From: Ancylostoma caninum
Taxonomy: Eukaryota > Nematoda > Chromadorea > Rhabditida > Ancylostomatidae
Direction of reading: 5' to 3'
Length of the DNA: 64,000 bases
Assembly: GCA_037903475.1 (NCBI GenBank)
Contig: JBAJFG010000149.1
Coordinates: forward strand, 310,001-374,000
Shown here: positions 37,639 through 50,028 of the stretch, in pieces
How positions within the stretch are numbered: the stretch's first letter is position 1
Layout of the letters: each line of letters opens with the position of its first letter
Notes under the pieces: generated by a model
What the model saw: only the letters and a program-made list of their open reading frames with translations
Databases searched by the model: none
What the model was told of the DNA's origin: nothing
Program-made: the position numbers and the translations under genes

Positions 37639-39457
37639 TTATTCCAAATCACCCTCATACAAACTTACCTGCTCCATCTCCACGTCGCTCACCTCAGACA
37701 AGTCCTCATAAGAGGACGAGGATTCGTCTGAGGACCAAACTTCACCACTGTCTCCCACGTTGTTGTTGAGATCCACGGCGATTTTGAGCCTCGCCGCTTC
37801 TTCCTCTCCAACGACGTGGTCGCACCACTTCTTGCACAGCGACGTGGGCACGCAACCCATCCAATCCAGCGTCCTAGATTTCACCTAAACATAAATATTA
37901 CTTTGTTTATGCACCTGAATTTCATCTAATAATAATTTGGGCAATGGTTTACCGTTTGGAGGGCATCGGTCGGCTTCCCGAGCTTGGTGAGGTGGCCCTT
38001 CATCTGGCTCCAGCACATCTCGATGGGGTTAAAGAAACAGTGATAAGGAGGCAACCTTATCACTGCTACCCCAAACTCAGCACAGATGTTCTCGACGGCG
38101 TAGCTGCGTACAGCAGCTACGCCGCCTCGGCTTCCAACAAAGTGCTGGAGCTAAATCACGAAATCTTTATGAGAAATAATAGAAAAATAGCTTGAAAATA
38201 AACCTCCTCCAACAGATCCGCTTTCGTGCAGTTCGCTGCCACCTCTATCCCTTTTGAACGAAGGTAATCCTCAATGACGGCCTTCGTGGACGACCTTGTT
38301 GGAACCTAGAAATTACTGAGTCACTGAATACGAATACTTTGGGGTTACAATAGAAATATCACCTTCTCCAGTTGCCGGGAATGATAGGGCGCGTTGTCCA
38401 TCACCAAGGATAGACGACGCCCTGCCGCGACCTCGATCATGTGAGGGAGGCTTTCGCGCAACCAACCCTCAAACATGGCGTGGTTCATGTCGCGGTGGTA
38501 ATCCTGGTCAACTGTACTCCGGCCGCTGACGATCACCTTCGTGCAACCCGGGACTACACCCTCCTCGGTGATGGCGCTGATCACGATCGCCCTGCTTCCC
38601 TTGTTCTTCCCTGCGGTCCTTCCACACGAAAACTCCTCCAGAGTCGAAGCAGGCGCGAATCGCGGGATGGTGTTGTCGTTCCATCCTCTCCTCTTCGTCA
38701 TGCAGTCGAAGACCCATGTCTCGTCAATGAAGACGAGACACTGGCCTTCACTCCTGGCCTGCTCGATGGTGGACAGGTAGGTCGCCCTCTTCTTGACGAG
38801 GTCCGGGCGTTCGAAGATGAACCGCTGCCCTCTGTTGATCTTATACGAGAAGCCTAGCCCCTTCAGGAATGTGTGGAGGGTCTTAGGCGACATCCTGAAA
38901 GTGGGGTAGGCTTCTGGCAGCTCACTGCACAGCTGCGTGATGGTTACGTCCTGCTCCTGCTTCAGCTTGTTGTGGATGAAGTGACGTACAATGTCACCCC
39001 ACTGCTCTCCATACCTCTTCATCACGACAGCCCTCCTGAGCTTGCTGTTGCGGTCCAGTGTCTTTCTCCTTCGAGGGAGGAGCCTGTGGGTGGAGTCTCC
39101 ACTCGAGCTGACGTTGTAGACTGTGGCGAGGGAGACTCCACAGGCCAGTGCAGTGAGCTGGGGCGGCGAACTGAAGATGGTGCCACGTCCCTCGTCTCCG
39201 ATCTGCCGTTTCAGCTCTTCGAAGAACGTCCTCACACGTCCTATGATGGTCCTGGCCTGCGAATCCAACTTCGGAGGGCGACCTACCGCATCTGGATGCG
39301 AAGTTGGCACCGCTTCGTACAACCCCTCGGTTGGTACTCGAAGCCTCTCGAAGGTGAGACTCCGGATGACGGTGCCGAGGTCGTTGCACAAGGGTGCCCG
39401 TAATAAAACATTTAGTCGTATCATAACAAAAAAGAAATAAAATGGAATGGTTTTCAT
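37639..39457 (-). CDS. Intron-containing DDE transposase, DD88E spacing
   Basis: Exons by coordinate (minus strand): 38363-39457 (5' limit uncertain), 38204-38305, 37953-38150 and 37639-37884. All visible introns are GT-AG and phase 0. The first exon has a winged-helix region ([19 protein letters not shown]) and the catalytic motifs VFIDETWV and VMDNAPYHS. The third has [20 protein letters not shown], with the catalytic Glu. The second Asp and the Glu are separated by 11+34+43 = 88 residues, far more than the 34-41 of ordinary Tc1/mariner enzymes. Long-spacing lineages such as DD82E (Sailor) are known; placement there is inference. The last exon ends in an acidic Ser/Glu tail. More 5' exons are likely: GT donors follow open segments near 39572-39660 and 39745-39826. 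No inactivating change is seen in the catalytic exons. Confidence 0.8.
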
Positions 39458-40480
39458 TTGCCCTGCTTGGTCTTGCCCGAACTGTCAGAGACAAACAATG
39501 GAAGGTATGAACGCAAAATGAGCCAAGGCAAATGAAAAACAATCCAGAATGGGATAATGTAATGCTTACTGGTTCCCACGCATCCATGGAAGAAGCTCTG
39601 TCCCCATCGAAGCTGCGGCTTTCCACCTGTCTTATTGACGCTCCGTCTGTTGTTGAGGAACCTCCCTGAAATTCATGTGTGGGGCAAGACTTGAGGGAGG
39701 AGGTGTGAAACAAATACAAAATTGCGAATAAAAAGTACAGATCTTACCAACGATGGACCATGGAACCCCTCTCTCTGTAGAAGAAGTCGGCAAGCAATTG
39801 ATGACTGAAGAAGAGAAGCACTTCACAACTGTTCTGCCCTTATTCTCAAAAAATTCCTCACTTCAAAACTTCGAATGAAAGGATTAGAGACAAAAATGCT
39901 GTTGATGCAAAAAAAAAAATCGCGCGATGTTCGTGTTGACGATCTCAAAAAACCCCCTTGCAAAAGCTTTTCGGGAAAGTTTCTGAGAGTTTTGGGAGAG
40001 AAATTGAAACAACATGCCTCATGGGATTAAGGGAAAACGTTAAAAAATCAAAATAGAAAGCGGCAAAACAATCTTGAACAACTTACGAAGTTGCTTGACG
40101 CCATGTGGTGCTCCATCCTAGTTCCTTCCGAGAGATGCGAGAGAGTCCTCAACTGAAAACGTTTGAAATGAAGCAAAACGCCGAAGCTTAAGCATGCATT
40201 CGTGTCCAACCAGTTGTACACGCGTTCCAACACGTGTCAACAGGTTGAGCACACTGTGCAGAATGAGTTAAAAACCAAAGAAAACAAAAAAATAAAGTTG
40301 AATGTTGGAGAAGAAAGCTATTGAAGTGAACATCAATAAAATCTTTAGGTCAACTACCTGGATCTTCGATCGATTTCTGCCAGATCACTTCGCCATAACG
40401 GAGCCCTGTTGTATAATGAAGGGGTGGCCCAAAAAGAAAGAAAAATTATGAAGGGAAGGGACCATGCAAAGGAGATTCCC

Positions 40481-41285
40481 CACATTAGCCAAAACGACAA
40501 GGGGTTCCCTTTCGTATAACGAAGGGAAACCGGTGACGCGCGGCTAAACTCGAAGGGAATTGGGGCCAAAACATAGTTTGCATTCAAAATAACACTCACC
40601 AGTTACTATCCTGACAAAAAGAAAAGAGAAACAAACCAATTCAAAAAAAAAAGCATGCGCATCGACGACCATGCGGACGGAGACGAACGACGGAGACGGC
40701 ACATCAACGAATCTGAGCAAAAAAAAGGCCCCGTTACCAGCCACCACATCCCCGGGTCCTCTTTCTTACAAAGAAGAGGCTACCTGGGACAAGCAGCTTT
40801 CCACTGAGCCAAACAAATAAAAAAAATACATTTAAAAACATCAAAAATGATGTCTTGAGGCATGCGCGAGCAAAACGTGCAAAAAAACGAGACAAAGAGG
40901 CCCCATTACGAGCCACCACATCCCGGGGTCCTCTTTCTTAGAAAGAAGAGGCTACCCGGGACAAGCAGCTCTCCACGGGGCCATAACAAATAAAGAAAAC
41001 ACATAAAAAACATTAAAAATAACAACTGGGGCATGCGCGGACAAAACGTGCAGAACGTGAGGCACGCGGGGCCGTCCGATCAATATCGGTCAGCCACAGG
41101 CCTCACACATTCAAAGAAACTTCAATTAATGAAAAAAATGAAAGAAAAACACTCACCTGGGCTTAATCTTGACGAAGGGCGTCCTCGAACAGCTGAGCGA
41201 GGACGCCGGACGACTGCAACACGAGGGCCGCGCCGCGCACGCGCCGCATGCTCGGCGCGCTCGAAAACTTTCTACCGATTGCGCA
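40481..41285 (-). repeat. Right terminal inverted repeat
   Basis: Inverted copy of 36496-37302, including both internal tandem units. The poly-A tract here is one base shorter than its partner. Confidence 0.9.
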
Positions 41286-41699
41286 CAAGGACTGTAGAGG
41301 CATGCTCGTGCCGTAGCCGCGTTGTGACAGTTGTCCAATATCCTCGCGTATAGAGCTTGCGGTTTCTTCTTGGATCCTGTCCACTCTCCTTAATTTCCTT
41401 TCCCATGTCATGAGTTAAAATCACGTTGCGCTTGCTACCTTACCATTCGACTGTTGTGGACAGGGATTTTCCATTGTTTCCTTCCTTTTGTGGATATTTC
41501 TGCGTACCGGCCGTACCTGTCGCGTCGCGCATGTCGTTGTGACCGTCGCATTGACGCCATTCTTCAGACGCAGGATAAACACAGCTTCTTACGAGAACAC
41601 TCAATCTAAATGCGTGAAATAAATGTTTCACATTAGATTCGTGACACGTTCCCCTGAAATAGTAAGATTTCATGATCATTCCAGGTTCCCAAAAAAGTA

Positions 41700-44163
41700 A
41701 TGGATCTCAGCAGTTCGACGGTTATGATAACCGGTGCCATACTATTCACTTCAACTGTAGCAGTCATGTACTTACTGATGAGCAGGAAGTCCATGGTTCC
41801 TCGCAACCGGAAGAAGGCATGTCGGTCATTGCTTCTTGTAGTTATGATCTCAGAGAATTCCAGTGAAAACTGTTTTAGAATCCTGTGACCTTGGTCGAAA
41901 ATATGACCAAGTATGCTTTGCCACTGGCAGAGAAAATAGTTATCACTCACAACACGCGGAAATTCCGATTTCGACTTCCGTCTGAAAACCATGTTCTCGG
42001 CCTTCCTGCCGGCCAGCACGTCTATCTGAGTGCTAAGGTAAGCTCACTTTTCACTGAATGGTGAACCCTTGGAGTTATGGGGAAATCGCATAAAAAGTTA
42101 CATAAGGTGTATGTTGACTAGTTCGAAACTGAATTCTCCTTCTCCGCAGGCTTTCCATAATCAGTTTCTCAGTTGCTCAAGTTTCGATTCTGGCCTTGAA
42201 TGATGACCTGAGATCTTATTGTAAGTTTCCTATCGTTTTCTATATACAGCTATAGTGAACACCTTACAATGAAACTAAAAGTGACAGCTCCGTCGACTTT
42301 TTTTTATTGTGCAGACAGGTTCTTCAAGTGTTGTTCTCCATCCACGAGATCAGAAGTCATTTCTCATTGCTCGAACCTAAGGAAAATGATGTTTTAGATC
42401 GATGGAAAGCTTGTCGTTCGTCCATATACACCTGTATCAAGCGACGACGATTTGGGCTATGTTGATCTGATAATTAAGTTAGGTTTGCCAGTTATGGTTT
42501 CTTCATTGGAAAAATAAATTTAACGACTTTGCTTTCGTTCAGTTTAGGTATACCTTCGTGGAATCCATCCCAAATTTCCAGATGGCGGGAAGATGAGTCA
42601 GCATCTTGAGCAAATGAAGATTGGAGAAACTGTTTGTTCTACGGCTAAATATTATTTGGATACCTACTAAGGAAATGGATATGAACAGATATTTAGGTTG
42701 ATTTTCGTGGACCTGCAGGACCGTTCATCTACAATGGCAATGGAAAATTTACGATCCGGAAGGATAAGAAAACACCACCTCAAGAACGTGTTTTTGAAAC
42801 TCTATCAATGATCGCTGGTGGATCTGGAATTACGCCTATGCTGCAGGTTGCTGGTTAATTCTTTGTTGAAGGGGGGGGGGGGGTGTTGAGCAATGATCGA
42901 CGTCGTGGCGGTCAGGGGATCGAATTCTGTCCTGTGCCATCATTTTGAAAATACATATACTATGCTTCCCACAGCTGCTGCAGTTATCTAACAATTAGAA
43001 GCACAATCACGGTCGTCATGTCTCCGGAATAGTCAAAAAGTATTCTACTGGCTTCATCAATCGCTTTATCCTCAGAAAGCTGAAAATGTGAAAGTAATTA
43101 TTGAAATCGACGAAATTATAATCACATTTCCAAGAAGCTCCTAGAATAGTCGTGTGAAGTACTGTTCTTCTCCTAACCATGTTCTGATCCTAAAAATTGA
43201 ATTTAATTTGCAGTGGTATGATTTTTTTGAAGATGGGAGATTACCATGTCCCATTTTCAGGAAAAGTACCTGCGGATATAATTGGGAGAGACTCGCCGCA
43301 GTGAGTCTCTCTTAATTGTATCCTTAGGTGATTTTGCTGGTTGATCACCGAAAATTCTTCAATTTCCAAATTCTGAGCATACTTTCAGATAGATTAGACC
43401 ATCCTGATTCCGAATATCTGCTCCTTTTTGAAAATGGTTGAGATTGAAGGGAGTTACAGAGAAGCGACGAAAAAAACGCGAAATCGCAGACATCGCGCAG
43501 TTTCATCAAGGGACTCTGAAAAACCCATTCTCTGGTTGGGGAGGGGGTAGCCTCTCCCCTGTTCTCGCTACTGTCAAGCACGTGCGTTCAAAATAGTCAA
43601 GATCAGATTCTATGCTAATCATCTCCTATACCTGTATATTCCCTAATCTGAATGCAATATCCTATCTATATTTAAGATTATCTCTGCCGTTCTCAAAAAT
43701 GGTGACGATAAGACCCAGATCAGCTTATTGTTCGCCAATCACACTGAAGACGACATCCTTTGCAGGTTGTCCTAGCTTCTATGTCATCTACGAGCTCCAC
43801 TTCCCCCATTTAACTTTCTCGCTTCTCCAGGAAAGAACTTGATGAGCTGGCTTTGAAACACAGAGACAGATTTAATGTGTGGTACACTGTGGGGAGACCA
43901 CCAGTTAACTGGGTGTTCTCTAGCGGACGTGTAGACGATGAAATGATAAAGGTTCGCTGCTCATTGCCTTTCTTTTCATCAATTTAACTTTAACTGTGCA
44001 ATATTGAACACAGCGGGAGCAGTGCTATTTTTAGAGGCACCTATTTGCTCCTTCGGACAACTCGGCTGTGCTTCTGTGTGGTCCACCACCTATGATTAAC
44101 CGCGCTTGCATTCCAAGCCTTGACAAGCTTGGTTACGATTCAGGAAATATATTCTTGTTTTGA
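41700..44163 (+). CDS. CYB5R: NADH-cytochrome b5 reductase
   Basis: A flavoenzyme that passes electrons from NADH to cytochrome b5 at the ER or mitochondrial membrane (fatty-acid desaturation, sterol synthesis). Eight exons: 41700-41816, 41879-42037, 42398-42478, 42548-42631, 42697-42846, 43677-43765, 43831-43951, 44035-44163; 309 residues. Residues about 8-28 form an N-terminal membrane anchor. FAD binding: [12 protein letters not shown] and [10 protein letters not shown], then [12 protein letters not shown] binding: [10 protein letters not shown] and CGPPPM near the C-terminus, which ends IFLF. Domain order and length match the family; the closest C. elegans relative is probably hpo-19. Intron 1 is GC-AG (AAGAAG/gcatgt). 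Intron 3 has no GT-AG choice that keeps frame: conserved coding requires a TTAGGT start at 42479. Intron 5 (830 bp) holds a SINE fragment. Confidence 0.95.
42882..42999 (+). repeat. 5'-truncated tRNA-like SINE fragment
   Basis: Matches the 3' part of SINE unit A (46736-46855): TTGAGC.AATGATCGACGT, GGATCGAAT, CTGTGCC, and CTGCTGCAGTTATCTAACAA. It lies in intron 5 of the reductase gene directly after a run of G. Confidence 0.75.
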
Positions 44164-45030
44164 ATATTCAGTTTCGTCTGTATTTGTTGGCTTTGTTGCA
44201 CATATCTATTTAATTGGATGAGTTCTTGACAAGTCGTTATCTATCATAAAGAGCACAGTTACATTTTGTTTATCTGCTGCCAAGTATTAGCCATGGCATT
44301 CTCCAAGTCCTGCCTCGTGTTTAAATGGGTGAGGCATCTACAAAAGTCATGAAATATGCTACACAGTGGGGGAAATGACTTTTTTTTGCTTGAAGAAAAA
44401 AAATAACGAAAAATGCAAAATATTTCTGCACAAACCTAGTGGGGTAACTATTTCCATGCGGCAACATGAGTGCTTTCTTACTAGGGATAAACGATGTATG
44501 TATCTATAATATATTCAGTTATCCGTCTAACCGTTACCCGAGAATTTTTGCCTGCCTATTCTCCGGGATTTCACTACTGAATAATGGTTCAGATAAGGCA
44601 GATATCGATTGCTTTCAATTCGTGCATTTCCTCGAAAGACAGTCGACACTTACAGAAAAACGTTTGTGCTACGTATCCTTAAAAAACTTGTTCAGGTCTC
44701 CTGGGTTGTCTTCGCTGTGGGTGGTGTTCTACACTATGACGTTACCCGTTATCCGGTATGAGTTATTCGGCCATTTTTAGCCGCTCGTTTTCCGGTCCTT
44801 CATCCGGACCTCAACCCATCTCTTTTTACTAAAATAATGAGTGATTTATTAGAATTTATCACGAAAAAAATTACTAGAACAGAATAAAGGTATGAGTAAC
44901 GTGGGAGAAAACCCATGGTAGTAGTCCAGATATTTAAATTGGCAAGCTAAACGTTAGGAACAATTTTTTTTTGATAACAGTAGCACTTACAATGTTTGTG
45001 TACATAGTGAATTGTAAATGATCCAAAAGT
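44164..45030. other. Intergenic, convergent gene ends
   Basis: Separates the plus-strand reductase from the minus-strand DUF273 gene. An open frame of 104 codons (44466-44780) has no recognised domain. No other feature seen. Confidence 0.4.
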
Positions 45031-48000
45031 CTAGATTGCATATGCATGCCATGATTGGTTGAGTGGCTTCAATGTCATCTTCAAACTCTCATTTCTTGCT
45101 TCATGAAGCCACAGGTCAGTGAGCAGGGTTAAATATGCGAGAAATGTTTCTCTCATGTTCTCAACTTTTTGCTCGTATTCCTTCAGTCGTGCCTCGATGA
45201 CCTGTTTCGATTCGATCAAGTTTGCATCCATGTTCCATGTTGTATTCCTGAAACGAACAAAGAACATCTACATGCATATCATCCGGAGCTTGAAAAGGCA
45301 TAGTCATGCCAATATAGTACTGTGATTCAACCCATTCACAGCTATTCCAAAGCATACGGCATAGTTTTACCATGTTGCTCTTCAATTCGTCATTTCCTTA
45401 GTTTTATGGGAGCAGCAGACTATCAATACACCTTTTTTTGTAGCCTGACATACAAAATGTACAGTATTCTCTGTTTTTAAGGAATCGGTAAGGTATCCGT
45501 CCAAAATTGTGAGATTTGTTTTGCTGCTATGTATGCGTAAAGGTGCGTAAAAACGATAATTCCCGTATTACTACTGCCCCACTTCATTTTTATCCCTTCA
45601 TTCCCTCAAAAATTGAATAAACTCCTCACCCTGGTGTGCATAGAGAAAGATCGAGCTTCCCTACGAACGGGTTGTACCAATTGGGCCAGTCTGAAGATGG
45701 GTCTGCCACGACTCTGTAAATATATGCAAATATATGAACTTTGCTTCTTTTAATTTTTCTGATAGAGTGAGCCAGAAACGCAGCCTGAAGAATGGAACGA
45801 ACGAAGTACACATTTGTCAGAGATAATAACAAATAAACGAAGACTCACGGTATAGGCGTGCTTGTGTATTGTATCTTGGTCTTCTCTTTCATATTGTGGA
45901 ACATAAAGTCTCGTTCTTTGCTCCATTTACTGTTTGTCATTCTTGGGTCGCGAGCCCAGCCAGTACCCTGCAAGGTAGCGAGAAATTAGCAATGTCCATT
46001 CAATACTTCGTCTTTGCTATGATATGTTAGTCTCTTCGCTCTGCTAACGCTAGATTTCCAAAATTCTGCTAATGCTCCCTTCGCTCTGATTAATTTGTCA
46101 CGCATCATTGTTAAACTAATTTATGTCATGGTCTTTTTATTCCTTATGTTTATCGATAGCCCTAAGAAATTTTCTCAGTGAAAACTTCTCGGAAGAAGCG
46201 CTAATTTACATTCTCATCGACTTTTTGAATGAGGAACAGTCTCACGAATGCAGTGCGGTGTAAAGCAGTTGTAGTGTTTTCAGATTTTACCCCTTTAATG
46301 ATGCATTTAAGAGGAAGAGATTTTCTCTGTCGAAAGCTGCACTAACAAATGAAAATGGGGAGGCAGATAATGGCATGAACTGCAGTAGTAATACACAATT
46401 TCTTTTGCTACAGTCCGGTCCGGCAGCCACCGCAAATGGACGCCGGCTGGCACCGGCCGCCGCCACCCTCCGGCGCCCCGGTAGTAATGAGCTATAAATC
46501 ACTCGAGCTTGGGAGAAAGCGAAGAAAAATACAATTTTAGTCCATAGTAGACAGGGTAGATAAGCCTAACCCTATGCTTAAGAATGGGTTTAAGACTTAG
46601 ACTTAGGCTTCACAGGAGTGGCCCCACCCAACTCCCTTTTCACCTAAATTTCTAAGATAAACTACGATAAGTGTGAGTGTAAGTAAGATTGGACACTATT
46701 TGTATGTTGCATCGCGTGCGCGCATGGCTCAGTGGCTTGAGCGAATGATCGACGTTGTGGTGGTCAAGGGATCGAATCCTGCTCTGTGCCCCTGTTTTGC
46801 AAATACATTTAGTATGCTGCCTACTACTGCTGCAGTTATCTAACAAACTCCAACATAAAAAGTAGCCCGGATGGCTCAGTGGTTTGAGTGGCAGATTGCA
46901 ATCTGTCCCTGTCGCTGGTTCCACTCCGTTGGAGATCCAGAGTTAAGTATCGCAGTGTTTGGGGTTCACTGCTTGGAACGTCCCCCGTGATCTCCTTCGG
47001 GTAGTCCAGGAAGGCATCCGGCAACGTTTTGCATAAATTTCGAAGATAAACTACGATAAGTGTAAGTGTAAGTAATAGTGGACACCATTTGTACGTTGCA
47101 TCGCGTGCGCGCATAGCTCAGTGGATTGAGCGAATGATCGACGTTGTGGTGGTCAGGGGATCGAATCCCGCCCTGTGCCCCCGTTTCCAAATCCACTGCA
47201 CTCTGTCTATGTACTATGGACTAAAATTGTATTCTTCTTCGCTTTCTCCCAAGCTCGAGTGATTTATAGCCCATTAATACCGGAGCGCCGGAGGGTGGCG
47301 GCGGCCGGCGCCCTCCGGCACCCATTTGCAGTGGCTGCCGGACCCGACTGTAAAGGGAGCAACCCTTCTGAAAAATTGCTTGACTTTAACATCGAAAACT
47401 AGTGTGTATTGAACTGACTGTTGTGGATGATTGTGCGGGCGCTAGACGAGACAACATCAAAACGGAGCACGATGATTTTGTCTGAGACATGTATATCGAA
47501 GATTTTATGACGGATTTTGCAACCGTGATTTATAATGTGCAATTCTCATTAGCGTCTGGAGCAATCTTATTTTCTTCTGCGATCGCCTCAGCAATGTAGG
47601 ACTCCTCAGAGATGTAGGAGTCCGACGTCTAACTTACCTTATGCAGAATTTTGATTCTTCCGAAGCTTGTTCCATATCCTAGAAGTTTTCGTACGCAAAC
47701 TTCGTGCAAAAAGAGATCACCGTAGCCTTTGACATTGTCAAATATTCGGAGGCACGTTGGAAACTCGCTATTGTTCGCCGGCAATATCTGTTCGGCCAAG
47801 AATGCCTGAAATATATGATCGCCGAGTGGAAACTGTTGGAAATGTAGCCCATATCTTTGAATAAATTGACAAAAAAAAGGGTAGCAATAACTTCATATCA
47901 GAATTTGACACCGTTTCAGAGTAATGGATCAATTTTAAAAGCACATACGTGAAGAGCACCATTGTCGGCTGCGTATATATTCTTTGACAACCGAGAGGAG

Positions 48001-50028
48001 TAGTTGGCAAAATCTTAACAGCTCCTGTACAAGAAAGATAAATCAGTTGTGGTGAAAAGTCTAAAATTTTTGTTAGCCCATAGCAAATGTGGGATAAATA
48101 TTGAAATTCTGTTATGTTGCTCTACATGTTCTCTTTGGCATAAAGTGATATAAAAAGAATTCTAACTAGTCGTTATTAAAAATTATTTCTTTGAGATATC
48201 ACCACTAAAAATCTATACTTGTTTACCAAGAAGAAAATGTTGGGACCAGACCGAGTTCTTCACAAGGTAGCTTCCAGCCATCACTTCCCAGATATAGAAC
48301 CGATCGTAGAAAATTATGTCGACGTGACGATCGAGAAATTCCTCTATGCGCCTTAAAATACCATATTACGTTGAAATACACCATTTATATGTGCATACAA
48401 ACATTTATTTATGCCTTTGCATGCGAAGACCGTCAAAAAAGTAGGGGTTCAGATGAGCGGCTGTTCCGACTCACATCGTCGAAAAGGAACTTCATTTCCT
48501 ACCAATGCTCATTTCCTGAGGATCAGGAAGGGTAGTTGAGAGTAACTGTATACACAATTTTGGTTGGGCGTTTTTCTCCTTTCGTTTTTGCGATAGTTTT
48601 GCTCCGAGCAAAAAACGTTTTATAGTTTTCGTGGTGGTTCTATCCATAGTTTGACACCCTACTAGGAAACATGAACAGATGCTCAAAAATTGGAAAGCGT
48701 GCAGGTTTTACTTTTCACGTAGCAATCACTAACTAGTTTATTAATTTATTTATCATTTATTCATTTATTTATTGCGCTGAAAGTAAAGAAAAAATTTAGT
48801 GCTCCATGAAACAGCGTTAGTAATACAATTTCTTCGGCGCCAAAATCACTATTTCCACCACTGCTGAGCCTCTGCCTTCGTGATTCGACCTCTGATACAG
48901 AACAAACGCCACCTTTCTGGATTCAATACTCCAATGTCAGAGTCCAGAAATAGTACGTAGTCATAGCGTTCGAGCATGTGCGCCACGACACAATGTCGAC
49001 GGAAAAATTTCTGCAAAAGTCCAGAAATAAACACATAATTGCAGTGTAAGTGTGCTTAGTTTTTGGCGAATACTGGATGCTCTTAAGTAAAGAAAACTAG
49101 TAGAAGCGCTCACATCATCTTGAGGGCATTGTTGTTGATACTCACGGTCGTTAATGAGGTGAAAATCATAGCCGTGAATTTTTGCATAGCAAATAACACT
49201 TGCTGCAAAGACAAGGTGTTAGCTAACCAGATAATTGGAACTAGTTGAGATAATAAGGAAAGAAGAACTGTTTTGCTTTCAGTTATAAGCTTACATATTG
49301 CTGTGGCGTACTGTTCAGGTGATGTGTTTGCTTCAAGTACTTCAACTATTCCAATCCGTGGATTTGACCTAAAATAAAAATTATTGCTTCGCAGGACAGA
49401 ATCTATTGCTTCTTTCCATGAATATTCTATAAGCTGTATATGAATTGGAATATAGTTCTGCCTGCTACTTCATCGATCAGGGATAAATCATATTAATACT
49501 TCTTCACTGCGGGAAAAAGCAAATACGAATTGGGGGAAGAAAGAAACAGCTGCTCCATGGGCATTTTTCTGCTCAGCTATGTTGTTGTTTTGGCATCCAG
49601 TGCATCTGCGATAAGTAGAGAGTCGAGAGTGAAGATCTTATTCTTTCCTGGTTTCAAAAATTTGCTTGGCACTGTTTTCAAAAAATCGAAAACTTGCTAT
49701 CGTTGCTGAAGAACTCAGAAGGACTCAAATGGCCTTTATACCCATCGTTTCACAAGAGTTGAAATAATAACCCACGCTCTTTGCTTTGTGTTTTCATACT
49801 CGACCACCTCCTCTCTCTGTAACCGACTCCTCGGATGAATCAAACTAAAACTGTTTTGTGACCTGAAGCAAGGAATTTCTTAATTTACCATCTGATATTT
49901 TTAGGAATTTTCTTGAATAGAATGCAATATCTTACTTTTGCCGTGTACATACCAATAACAAGATTGTATACATGCTGAAGATAGCTACAAATATAGGGAA
50001 CGGAACGGACCTCATACCTACATGGGAC
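45031..50028 (-). CDS. DUF273-family putative glycosyltransferase, copy 1
   Basis: A nematode-typical family resembling GT-A glycosyltransferases. Exons (minus): 49953-50028 (ATG at 50015, tentative), 49295-49368, 49114-49202, 48913-49010, 48227-48351, 47949-48013, 47638-47805, 45849-45967, 45630-45713, 45031-45247. From the second listed exon on, all join in frame. Motifs: NPRIGIVEVLEANTSPEQYA, then DYVLFLDSDIGVLNPE (DxD-type metal/sugar site), VDIIFYDRFYIWEVMAGSYL, AADNGALH, FDNVKGYGDLFLHEVC, GTGWARDPR, WYNPFVGKLDL, and a C-terminal helix-rich NTTWNMD...SWHAYAI. The first exon encodes a probable type II signal anchor (MRSVPFPIFVAIFSMYTILL) after a TTTCAG acceptor, but its phase does not meet the next exon directly, so an exon is missing between. 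Likely acts in the Golgi on surface or secreted glycans (inference). Its 1.67-kb intron 45968-47637 contains the fold-back SINE cluster. Confidence 0.85.
46646..46863 (+). repeat. SINE unit A, copy 1 (tRNA-derived)
   Basis: Contains a tRNA-like region (46718-46791): acceptor-like GCGCGCA pairing with TGTGCCC, an A box TGGCTCAGTGG with a GCTC/GAGC arm, and a B box GGGATCGAATCC. A leader AAATTTC.AAGATAAACTACG precedes it. Irregular anticodon and T arms argue against a functional tRNA. Confidence 0.75.
46864..47034 (+). repeat. SINE unit B (tRNA-derived, different source)
   Basis: Starts AGCCCGGATGGCTCAGTGG, has a perfect CAGATTGCAATCTG stem-loop at the anticodon position and a B box GGTTCCACTCC, then a unique 3' part with GTAGTCCAGGAAG. 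Another copy lies inverted at 60780-61013. Confidence 0.75.
47035..47187 (+). repeat. SINE unit A, copy 2
   Basis: Direct repeat of 46646-46800, offset by about 390 bp, with tRNA-like part 47107-47180. Confidence 0.75.

Larger units (their letters stand above)
36496..41285 (-). mobile_element. 4.8-kb DNA transposon with long terminal inverted repeats
   Basis: Arms of 807 bp (36496-37302) and 805 bp (40481-41285) are inverted copies; the stretches I compared are identical except for homopolymer length. The minus strand of the interior encodes a multi-exon DDE transposase of the IS630/Tc1/mariner type. Near-identical arms indicate recent insertion or conversion. No clear target duplication at TGCGCAATCGG/CCGATTGCGCA. 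It lies between ufm-1 exon 2 and the cytochrome b5 reductase gene. Confidence 0.9.
46405..47362. repeat. Fold-back repeat enclosing tRNA-like SINE units
   Basis: Left arm (46405-46552) and right arm (47210-47362) are inverted copies at roughly 90% identity, sharing GGCGCCGGCCGCCGCCACCC-like sequence and ATAAATCACTCGAGCTTGGG. Between the arms lie three SINE units in the order A-B-A. The whole block sits in a DUF273 intron. Confidence 0.8.

Noticed and set aside
46718..46791. tRNA gene
   Set aside because: A and B boxes and a partial acceptor stem are present, but the anticodon and T arms are irregular and the unit is repeated as a SINE.
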